Position numbers and translations under genes: made by a program. The notes beneath the pieces were generated by a model, which saw only the letters and a program-made list of their open reading frames with translations, did not search any database and had not been told where the DNA came from. A DNA stretch of 64,000 nt from Pedobacter sp. (lineage in GTDB: Bacteria > Bacteroidota > Bacteroidia > Sphingobacteriales > Sphingobacteriaceae): NCBI GenBank assembly GCA_025351765.1, contig JANXVH010000101.1:1-64000 (forward strand), read 5' to 3'. Shown here piece after piece: positions 57,623-64,000 of the stretch (the stretch's first letter is position 1; every line of letters begins with the position of its first letter).

Positions 57623-59083
57623 CTAGATTTTGTTCCAGGTGGTACCCTCTTTACTATCTTTTAATTGTATGCCCATTGATTGCAGGCCAACCCTAATCTT
57701 ATCAGAAGTAGCGTAGTCTTTATTCTCTTTGGCAGATTTTCTGATGTCCACAACTAACTCCAGCACCAAGTTGAGCTCTGTATTGGAAGTATCTTCGTCC
57801 TTAAGTCCAAAAATATCAAATATAAAATCCTGCACCAATGCTTTAAGTTTTTCTAATTGCACCGCAGAAATGCTACCTGTGCCGTCGTGCACAACATTGA
57901 TGATCCTTACGGCTTCAAACAATTCTGCAATTACAACCGGACTGTTAAAATCGTCATTCATCGCTTTAAGACAATTATCAGCAATAGGTCCAATCTCGAA
58001 ATCATTCTTTTCCGACGTATGTAATTTATCCAACAAACTAACTGCGTTCATTAACCGCCTGAACCCTTTCTCTGAGGCATCAAGTGCTTCGTTTGAAAAA
58101 TCAAGAGTACTGCGATAATGTGCCTGTAACATGAAAAATTTAACCGTCATGGGGCTGAAACCCTTTTTTAATAAGGGGTGACTCCCAGTAAAAAGTTCAT
58201 GCGGAAGAAAGCCGTTACCCAATGATTTCGACATCCGCGAACCATTTACGGTGAGCATGTTGGTATGCATCCAGTATTTTGCTGGCTGCTTGTGGCTGCA
58301 TGCCTCAGACTGGGCAATTTCATTGGTATGGTGTGTGGCTGCGAGATCCATTCCGCCACCATGAATATCAAACTCATCACCGAGATATTTTGCGCTCATA
58401 GCTGAGCACTCAATATGCCATCCGGGAAAACCAACACTCCAAGGAGATGGCCATCGCATAATGGTTTCAGGCTTAGCTTTTATCCACAGGGCAAAGTCTA
58501 ACCGACCACGCTTATCGTCCTGTCCACCAAGCTCCCTGGTATTTGCTAGCATGTCTTCTAGATTCCGGTTTGTTAATATGGTATAGCTATATTCTTTACT
58601 GTATTTGTCTACATCAAAATAAATGGTGCCGTCAACTTCGTATGCATAGTCGTTGTTGATGATCTCCTTTATCATTTCAATTTGCTCCATGATATGGCCA
58701 GTAGCAGTTGGCTCTATACTAGGTGGCAGCGTATTAAATACCCGCATTACGTCATGAAAACCCAAAGTGTATTTTTGTACTATTTCCATTGGCTCCAACT
58801 GCTCCAGTTTTGCTCGTTTGGCGAACTTGTCATCACCCTCATCACGATCGCCTTCCAAATGCCCTGCATCTGTAATGTTCCTTACATAACGAACTTTATA
58901 ACCGCTGTATTTAAGATACCTGAAAATCAAATCAAATGAAATGAACGTACGACAATTACCTAAATGCACATCACTATAAACAGTAGGTCCGCACACATAC
59001 ATTCCCACATTAGGGGCATGAAGCGGCTCAAAAAATTCTTTTTTGCGCGTTAATGTATTGTATAGCTGTAAGCCTGTGTTCAT
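57623..59083 (-). CDS. cysS: Cysteinyl-tRNA synthetase
   Basis: 486 residues, a full class Ia enzyme. The HIGH motif appears as [13 protein letters not shown], zinc-binding residues include MYVCGPTVY and [13 protein letters not shown], the [18 protein letters not shown] segment is typical, and the KMSKS loop is [10 protein letters not shown]. The helical anticodon-binding DALR domain follows to the end. A TAAATTTG box lies 5 nt upstream of the ATG, although the EEP-family gene ends only 18 nt further upstream on the same strand, so both read-through and a separate promoter are possible. Confidence 0.97.
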   Translation of the reverse strand: MNTGLQLYNTLTRKKEFFEPLHAPNVGMYVCGPTVYSDVHLGNCRTFISFDLIFRYLKYSGYKVRYVRNITDAGHLEGDRDEGDDKFAKRAKLEQLEPMEIVQKYTLGFHDVMRVFNTLPPSIEPTATGHIMEQIEMIKEIINNDYAYEVDGTIYFDVDKYSKEYSYTILTNRNLEDMLANTRELGGQDDKRGRLDFALWIKAKPETIMRWPSPWSVGFPGWHIECSAMSAKYLGDEFDIHGGGMDLAATHHTNEIAQSEACSHKQPAKYWMHTNMLTVNGSRMSKSLGNGFLPHELFTGSHPLLKKGFSPMTVKFFMLQAHYRSTLDFSNEALDASEKGFRRLMNAVSLLDKLHTSEKNDFEIGPIADNCLKAMNDDFNSPVVIAELFEAVRIINVVHDGTGSISAVQLEKLKALVQDFIFDIFGLKDEDTSNTELNLVLELVVDIRKSAKENKDYATSDKIRVGLQSMGIQLKDSKEGTTWNKI

Positions 59084-59087
59084 GTTG

Positions 59088-59095
59088 CAAATTTA
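59088..59095 (-). promoter_or_regulatory. -7 box of cysS
   Basis: TAAATTTG on the minus strand, 5 nt before the ATG and inside the 18-nt gap to the upstream gene. Confidence 0.4.
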
Positions 59096-59101
59096 AAAAT
59101 T

Positions 59102-60217
59102 TTAGGGAATTAATATCAGATCGCTGCGAACAGGAAAATGGTCTGACAATTTAGCCTCGATGATCCGATAATTGAGCACATTAAAATCTTTCGTTGTTGA
59201 GATGTAATCGATCTGAAAATTAGGGAATTTACCATTATAGGTACGTCCAAAGCCTGTACCTTGTTTGATAAATGTGTTTTTCAATGAAGAAGTGAGCTGA
59301 GTGACCGCATAAGAAGCAGGAGTATCATTAAAATCGCCAGCAATAATGAACGGCAGTTGGCATCTCTGCATGTGATTCTTCATAATATCTACCTGATCAC
59401 TGCGCTTTTTAAATGCGGTTCTGAGCATACTTAATATACGCTTTGAAGAGCTAATCTCGGGATCCATTTTCTTGGTAATTTTATCCAAGTAATTGTAATC
59501 TTGTTTATCAAACGCGATAGACTGTAAATGTACATTATAAACTCTAACTAGCTTGTTACCGATTTGAACATCAGCATAAATACTTGAATTGCCATTGTAA
59601 TTGTCTTTAAAAGTGATCTGGCCTTTCCCAAGAATAGGATACTTGGAGAAAATTGCAAGCCCGTTTGCCTCGTAATCGTTTTTCGCTACGGGAACAAAAT
59701 AGTAGTAAGGAGTTTTAAGCATCCTTTTAAGGCTATCTGTTATATCATAAGACCCTTTATACCTGGTAAAATATTCCTGGAAACAAATAATATCCGGATT
59801 TTCGGTTTTAATCAAACTGAGCATTTGTTCTTTAACAGCTTCAATGATCTCCTCCCCATAAGGTTTAAAGCTGTGCACATTATAAGTCATCATTCTAATA
59901 GCTTTCTCATTTGACTTTGGCCCCTCACCTTTAGTTCCACCGAACCCATATGATGCGCGAAATGTTTGCCAGCCATTGAGGATCAGAAGTGAGGTAACGA
60001 TGGCAAAAATCCAGCGCTTTCTTACCAACCACCAGATGATCATAAAAACATTCAGACATAATACAAAAGGGTAAGCCAGTCCGAAGAAAGGAATGTATTG
60101 GTACTCACGCGGATCAAACTTACCGGCAAGGCAACCAAGCACAAGTGCAATAGAAAGTAGGACAGCAAATATGCGCACCATCTGATCGGAAAATGTTAGG
60201 TTTGACTTGCTCTTCAT
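59102..60217 (-). CDS. Membrane-anchored endonuclease/exonuclease/phosphatase (EEP) family protein
   Basis: 371 residues. Three hydrophobic segments lie within the first 100 residues (VRIFAVLLSIALVLGCLAG and two more). The EEP domain then spans about 105-370: MTYNVHSFKPYG, IICFQEYFTRYKGSYD, YNVHLQSIAFDKQDYNYLD, FIIAGDFNDTPASYAV and KLSDHFPVRSDLIL supply the catalytic Asn, Glu, Asp and His. The active site would be extracytoplasmic, so a nuclease or a phosphodiesterase on lipid or sugar substrates is possible. Its start overlaps the stop of the second rhomboid gene by one base (TAATG). Confidence 0.88.
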   Translation of the reverse strand: MKSKSNLTFSDQMVRIFAVLLSIALVLGCLAGKFDPREYQYIPFFGLAYPFVLCLNVFMIIWWLVRKRWIFAIVTSLLILNGWQTFRASYGFGGTKGEGPKSNEKAIRMMTYNVHSFKPYGEEIIEAVKEQMLSLIKTENPDIICFQEYFTRYKGSYDITDSLKRMLKTPYYYFVPVAKNDYEANGLAIFSKYPILGKGQITFKDNYNGNSSIYADVQIGNKLVRVYNVHLQSIAFDKQDYNYLDKITKKMDPEISSSKRILSMLRTAFKKRSDQVDIMKNHMQRCQLPFIIAGDFNDTPASYAVTQLTSSLKNTFIKQGTGFGRTYNGKFPNFQIDYISTTKDFNVLNYRIIEAKLSDHFPVRSDLILIP

Positions 60218-61101
60218 TAATGTTTGCTAGCGTTAAACAAGGTTTCTTTTTCTGCTTTACTTAATTTATTGTATCCGTTTTTAGAGATCTTATCTAAGAT
60301 AGCATCAATCTCACTTTGACCTACATAGTTATCATTTTTTCGTTCTACGACCTGGCCAGATAAAAAAGGGCTGGTATGGTCTACATTGTTTTTAACTACC
60401 CTCAATTTGGGCTTTTTCTTGAATATGGCACTCCAGTCGGTTCCACTCTGCAACACCTTGATATAGAGAAATCCAAAAAAGGCACCTCCAATATGGGAAA
60501 AACTACCACCGGCATTTCCTGATGTGGTACCAATAATGTCCAGTAATATATATGCTATAGCTAGGTATTTAAGTTTTAGCTCAATAACGAGAAAAAGGCG
60601 AATGCTATAATTCGGAACCAAAGTAGCAGCAGCAACAATAATAGACATCACTGCAGCCGATGATCCAATTATACTGGTATCAGAAATATTTCTGAATACA
60701 GGAAAAATGTTAAAAGCAAGCACAAAGATGATCGCACCAAGAATGCCTCCGCCAAGGTATACAAAATGAAATTGCCTTGGTTTTAAAAAATCAATAAATA
60801 TTCTTCCCATCCAATATAACCAGAGCATATTGAAAAGCAGATGCAGAAAGCCCTCATGAAAGAACTGATAGGTGATTACTGCATAAAAATGTAATGGTGT
60901 ATTGACAATTGTAGCGGGGAAAGCGAAATATTCCCTGATTAAATTATCATAAATCAGTCCCCCATTCCCAGATAAAAAAAAAGGGATATTAACAATAGCA
61001 ACAATCAAAAAAATAATGGTGTTGATTCCTATATAAAGAAAAGAAGGATCACCAGACTGAAACACTTTTATTTTTAGGTCCTGCAGGATTTGGTTATTCA
61101 T
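60217..61101 (-). CDS. Rhomboid family intramembrane serine protease (second copy)
   Basis: 294 residues with about six transmembrane helices. TM2 contains HEGFLHLLFNMLW (HxxxN), the nucleophile lies in SIIGSSAAVMSI, so the usual GxSG reads GSSA, and the catalytic His is in SFSHIGGAFFGFLY. Catalytic Ser and His are present, but the glycine after the Ser is Ala. A cytoplasmic C-terminal tail (LSGQVVERKNDNYVGQSEID) ends in a helical segment typical of Bacteroidota rhomboids. It overlaps the first rhomboid gene by 8 nt and the EEP gene by 1 nt, indicating tight coupling. Confidence 0.9.
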   Translation of the reverse strand: MNNQILQDLKIKVFQSGDPSFLYIGINTIIFLIVAIVNIPFFLSGNGGLIYDNLIREYFAFPATIVNTPLHFYAVITYQFFHEGFLHLLFNMLWLYWMGRIFIDFLKPRQFHFVYLGGGILGAIIFVLAFNIFPVFRNISDTSIIGSSAAVMSIIVAAATLVPNYSIRLFLVIELKLKYLAIAYILLDIIGTTSGNAGGSFSHIGGAFFGFLYIKVLQSGTDWSAIFKKKPKLRVVKNNVDHTSPFLSGQVVERKNDNYVGQSEIDAILDKISKNGYNKLSKAEKETLFNASKH

Positions 61102-61849
61102 TGTATTTGTAGAATCTATTGTTGTCTTTGTCTTTCCATAGTTTTACTAAAATGAAGCCCAATAAAGCTCCTCCGAGATGTGCATAATGAGCAACAGAAT
61201 CCCCAGGCACTTTGGCAACCCCGGAAAAAAGCTCCAATATAATATATCCGGCAACAAAATACTTTGCTTTGATGGGAATTGGAAAAAAAATCATCATCAA
61301 TTCTATATTCGGATAAAGCATTCCGAATGCAACTAAAACCCCAAATACAGCACCAGAAGCACCCATCATTGGTGATCCATAAATACCAAGTAAGGTATTG
61401 ACCTGACTTTGAGATAAGTTTGGCACCTTGATATCTGCCTGGATAAAACCTCCTCTATATGCGAGATCATTAATAGGGTTGTTTATCGCACTTCCCGTGA
61501 TGTGATAAACTTCATATGCCTGGACGCCCATTTGTAACGCTACGGCACCTAGTGCAGTAATCAGGTAAAAATTAATGAATCGCTTTGCACCCCATCTGTT
61601 TTCCAGCATGCCGCCAAACATAAATAACGCAAACATATTAGAAAGCAGGTGCATAAAATTCACATGCATAAACATGTAGGTTAGCAGTTGCCAAACCTTA
61701 AAAAATGAAGAGTCAAAATAAAAAGCACCGAATAAAAGATCGAAGTTCAGAGTGCCTGTATTTTCAAATAATACTTTTGCAAGAAAGAAAATAGCATTGA
61801 TAATCAAGAGATTCTTGACTACAGGCGGTATATTTATGTTGTTGAACAT
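61094..61849 (-). CDS. Rhomboid family intramembrane serine protease (first copy)
   Basis: 251 residues with about six transmembrane helices. MHVNFMHLLSNMFALFMFGG has the HxxxN motif, MMGASGAVFGVLVAFG carries the GxSG nucleophile, and VAHYAHLGGALLGFILVKLW the catalytic His. All active-site residues are standard. A longer loop (NPINDLAYRGGFIQADIKV) follows TM3. It starts within the mutL stop codon (TAATG) and is followed by an overlapping second rhomboid. The substrate is unknown; the overlaps suggest the two may act as a pair (inference). Confidence 0.93.
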   Translation of the reverse strand: MFNNINIPPVVKNLLIINAIFFLAKVLFENTGTLNFDLLFGAFYFDSSFFKVWQLLTYMFMHVNFMHLLSNMFALFMFGGMLENRWGAKRFINFYLITALGAVALQMGVQAYEVYHITGSAINNPINDLAYRGGFIQADIKVPNLSQSQVNTLLGIYGSPMMGASGAVFGVLVAFGMLYPNIELMMIFFPIPIKAKYFVAGYIILELFSGVAKVPGDSVAHYAHLGGALLGFILVKLWKDKDNNRFYKYNE

Positions 61850-63714
61850 TATAATTTATCAAATTTTTTATCGAGTTCAGCAAGCCCAATTGTCTGTATG
61901 ACCGGCTTACCACTAATGCTAAAGTTAGGAGTTTTACAGGCAAAAAGTTGCTCTATCAACGTATTCATTTCTGTTTGCCCAAGTACTGTGCCGCTTTTTA
62001 TAGCGCTATTCCTTGCCATGCTCCTAGCTAGCGCATCTCTTTTGTCTAACTTTAAATCTTGCTGTGAGTTTTTAAACCCTTCAATAAGGTGTTCAAAAAG
62101 CTGAGTTTCATTAATATTGGTACTGCCGAGATCTACCGGTATGCCCTCAATCACTAAGGTGTTCTTACCAAAGTCTCTTACCTCAAAGCCTAAACTTTTG
62201 ATATCGTCTAGAAGGCTTTTTGCCAGTTCATAATCGTTGGTACTAAGCGTTACTGTTTGCGGGAAAAGGCTTTGCTGTGAAGCGCCTTTTCTATTTTCCA
62301 GATGCAGGATAAATCGTTCGTATAGTATGCGTTCATGGGCAGCCTGCTGATCAATAAGCATCAGACCAGATTTGATCTGGGAAATAATGTAACGGTTATG
62401 GAGTTGCATCAGCTGTTTTACAGTAGGAATCGAAATCTCCTGGGTCTCTTCTTTGTCAAAACCTAATCGGTGCTGTTCATGGGATTCTTGTTTTGCAATC
62501 TCATATAAAGAGCCCCAGTTTTTGCTGCTTGGAGACAACCCTCCTCCCCCATAGTTTTTACTGAAACTAGCATACGCGTTGTTTTGAGGTATCGGAAACT
62601 CAGTAGTAAAGGGATTGAAATTAGGATTAAAACTGATAGCTGGTTGTACAATTTCTTCTGGAGCCATTTGTGTTATCATCGCACTAAAACCTGTTTCCTG
62701 ATTGAAATCGATAGTGGGACTTATGTTAAACCTGCCGAGCGACCGCTTTACTGCTGCATGTAAAATTGCATAGATGGACTTTTCGTCAAGATATTTAATC
62801 TCCGTTTTTGTAGGATGCACATTCACATCTATCTTGGAGGGATCAATATCTATAAAAAGTACATACAGGGGAAAGTTATAATCCGGAAGCAGCTCTTCGT
62901 ATGCACGGTTTACAGCATGGTTCAGATAAGGGTCTTTGATGAAACGGTTATTAACAAAAAAGAACTGCTCACCACGGGTGCGTTTAGCAAATTCTGGTTT
63001 CCCAATAAATCCCTTCAGATTAATAATAGATGTTTCTTCTTCAACCGGGATCAGTCGCTCATTGTAATTATTACCAAAAAGATGAACAATTCTTTGCTTT
63101 AAGGCAGACGAGGGGAGGCGGTATATTTCGGATCCGTCATGATGTAGACTAAAAGCAACTGCTGGATACGCCATAGCTACCCTCTGAAACTCATCTATAA
63201 TATGGCGCATTTCAGCCAGATTACTTTTCAAAAAATTCCTGCGGGCCGGTGTATTGTAAAATAGGTTCTTAATGCAAATACTGGTACCCTGGGGTGTAGC
63301 CACCGGTTCTTGTTTAATGTAAACAGATCCATCCACCTCTATCAGTGTACCAAGCTCATCTTCGTGCCTGCGGGTCTTCATCTCAACTTGTGCAATTGCT
63401 GCAATAGAAGCCATCGCTTCGCCCCTAAAACCCATGGTTCTGATAGCGAAAAGATCTTCTGCCTTACGAACCTTTGATGTGGCATGTCGCTCAAAACACA
63501 TACGTGCGTCTGTCACACTCATCCCACATCCATTATCGATTACCTGAATTAAAGCTTTTCCAGCGTCCTTTATAATAAGTTGCACTTTATTTGCGCCTGC
63601 ATCTATTGCGTTCTCCAGTAGCTCTTTAACGGCAGATGCGGGACGCTGCACCACCTCTCCTGCCGCTATTTGATTAGCAACACTATCTGGCAAAAGACGT
63701 ATGATATCTGACAT
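61849..63714 (-). CDS. mutL: DNA mismatch repair protein MutL
   Basis: 621 residues. The GHKL ATPase domain has VVQRPASAVKELLENAIDAG, VIDNGCGM, RHATSKVRKAEDLF and TMGFRGEAMASIAAIAQV. The linker (about 330-430) is glycine/serine- and asparagine-rich. The C-terminal dimerisation domain has LIDQQAAHERILYERF, a variant of the endonuclease motif DQHAx2Ex4E with Gln for His. Because the His is replaced and the usual downstream C-P-H-x-R motif reads CKTPNFSISGKP, endonuclease activity is uncertain. It heads a four-gene unit with overlapping stop and start codons (mutL, two rhomboids, EEP). Confidence 0.96.
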   Translation of the reverse strand: MSDIIRLLPDSVANQIAAGEVVQRPASAVKELLENAIDAGANKVQLIIKDAGKALIQVIDNGCGMSVTDARMCFERHATSKVRKAEDLFAIRTMGFRGEAMASIAAIAQVEMKTRRHEDELGTLIEVDGSVYIKQEPVATPQGTSICIKNLFYNTPARRNFLKSNLAEMRHIIDEFQRVAMAYPAVAFSLHHDGSEIYRLPSSALKQRIVHLFGNNYNERLIPVEEETSIINLKGFIGKPEFAKRTRGEQFFFVNNRFIKDPYLNHAVNRAYEELLPDYNFPLYVLFIDIDPSKIDVNVHPTKTEIKYLDEKSIYAILHAAVKRSLGRFNISPTIDFNQETGFSAMITQMAPEEIVQPAISFNPNFNPFTTEFPIPQNNAYASFSKNYGGGGLSPSSKNWGSLYEIAKQESHEQHRLGFDKEETQEISIPTVKQLMQLHNRYIISQIKSGLMLIDQQAAHERILYERFILHLENRKGASQQSLFPQTVTLSTNDYELAKSLLDDIKSLGFEVRDFGKNTLVIEGIPVDLGSTNINETQLFEHLIEGFKNSQQDLKLDKRDALARSMARNSAIKSGTVLGQTEMNTLIEQLFACKTPNFSISGKPVIQTIGLAELDKKFDKL

Positions 63715-63821
63715 TTGCTACCCTTGATAAAAGCTGCTAATTTAGGCAAAATAAGGCGTATAGCAAGCCTTCTTTGACATAATTTAAGTATTAATTGGCA
63801 CGCTTTTTATACCTTTAGGGC

Positions 63822-64000
63822 ATGAACAAACTCGTTGTTTTTTTTCTGATAATCTGCTCGCTTAATGCCTGTGCACAACATCATAAACAAAATACAGAAA
63901 CATTATCTGCAGTCAATATTATTACCGCAAATACAGTTTTACTAAATAATCATAAAGGTTTAATACCGCTTTTAAATTTGGAGAAACTCGATATCGCATC
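63822..64000 (+). CDS. Truncated secreted protein at right window edge
   Basis: The first 59 codons of a plus-strand gene are visible. A signal peptide, MNKLVVFFLIICSLNACAQ, could be read by signal peptidase I or, with the Cys in LNAC, as a lipoprotein. The mature sequence ...NIITANTVLLNNHKGLIPLL resembles the start of the C-terminal sandwich of GH3-type hydrolases (VLLKN..LLPL), but this is too short to be sure. TACCTTTA 4 nt upstream is a near-match to the -7 box. It is divergent from mutL. Confidence 0.5.
   Translation, partial: MNKLVVFFLIICSLNACAQHHKQNTETLSAVNIITANTVLLNNHKGLIPLLNLEKLDIA

Noticed and set aside
1-64000. CRISPR arrays, prophage, integrative elements or defence islands
   Set aside because: No regularly spaced direct repeats with spacers, no integrase, transposase or phage genes, and no att-like duplication at the tRNA-Gln gene. 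The gene content is core-genome.

Overview
The window looks like core chromosome of a Bacteroidota bacterium of the Sphingobacteriaceae type (Pedobacter or a close relative). The evidence is moderate-to-low G+C, many Bacteroidota-type promoter boxes (TAnnTTTG) 5 to 35 nt upstream of start codons, few Shine-Dalgarno sequences, and family content typical of the group: a DUF6266 protein, a DUF2723 membrane glycosyltransferase, OstA-like LPS export, tandem SurA-type proteins, and bacillithiol genes. This assignment rests on family recognition only. I see no rRNA operon, CRISPR array, transposase, prophage or integrated element. The only RNA gene is tRNA-Gln.

Layout. 1-1.7 kb: start of an M1 peptidase, a CarboxypepD-like secreted protein, a 133-bp palindromic repeat element and an ArsC/Spx-like reductase, all on the minus strand. 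1.7-9.9 kb: a signalling block (LytS kinase and LytTR regulator, CHASE3-GAF hybrid kinase with three receivers, CheR, second hybrid kinase). 9.9-12.2 kb: tRNA-Gln, prs, rplY/ctc, pth. 12.5-20.4 kb: DUF2723 protein, accA, a front-end-type desaturase, M28 peptidase and polyprenyl synthase. 20.5-26.2 kb: a bacillithiol reductase (ypdA) remnant beside an MBL-rhodanese persulfide enzyme, asparaginase, TatD, a lipoprotein FKBP and an NrnA-like DHH phosphoesterase. 26.3-37 kb: ndk, FKBP, small lipoproteins, DciA-like/recF, ribH, ytxJ, a membrane protein whose 5' end looks frameshifted, DUF885, DUF6266, lipA, and an ECF sigma/RskA anti-sigma pair. 37-49.5 kb: nnrD, uvrA, a ferredoxin reductase, a lytic transglycosylase, an RluB-type pseudouridine synthase with a tandem-repeat tail, a lactonase, bshA and tilS. 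49.6-57.5 kb: OstA-like protein, rdgB, a possible psi-like protein, two SurA-like proteins (one without PPIase domains), a MoxR ATPase, a GDPD-fold protein with all four catalytic residues replaced, and an NTF2-like protein. 57.6-63.8 kb: mutL, two rhomboids and an EEP-family protein in an overlapping operon, then cysS. The window ends in a truncated secreted protein.

How the genes work together. The clearest theme is low-molecular-weight thiol metabolism: BshA (bacillithiol synthesis), YtxJ (bacillithiol-system redox protein), an MBL-rhodanese fusion of the persulfide dioxygenase/sulfurtransferase type, and a decayed YpdA. A second theme is envelope building (OstA-like, SurA-like, accA, desaturase, polyprenyl synthase, lytic transglycosylase). 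A third is DNA and nucleotide maintenance (recF, uvrA, mutL, rdgB, ndk, prs).

I did not find a convincing new multi-gene defence or mobile system. The items most worth a second look are the GDPD pseudoenzyme, the ypdA remnant, the PPIase-less SurA relative, the repeat-bearing RluB tail, the palindromic repeat, the likely frameshift near 31.15 kb and the HolD-like candidate upstream of rdgB.
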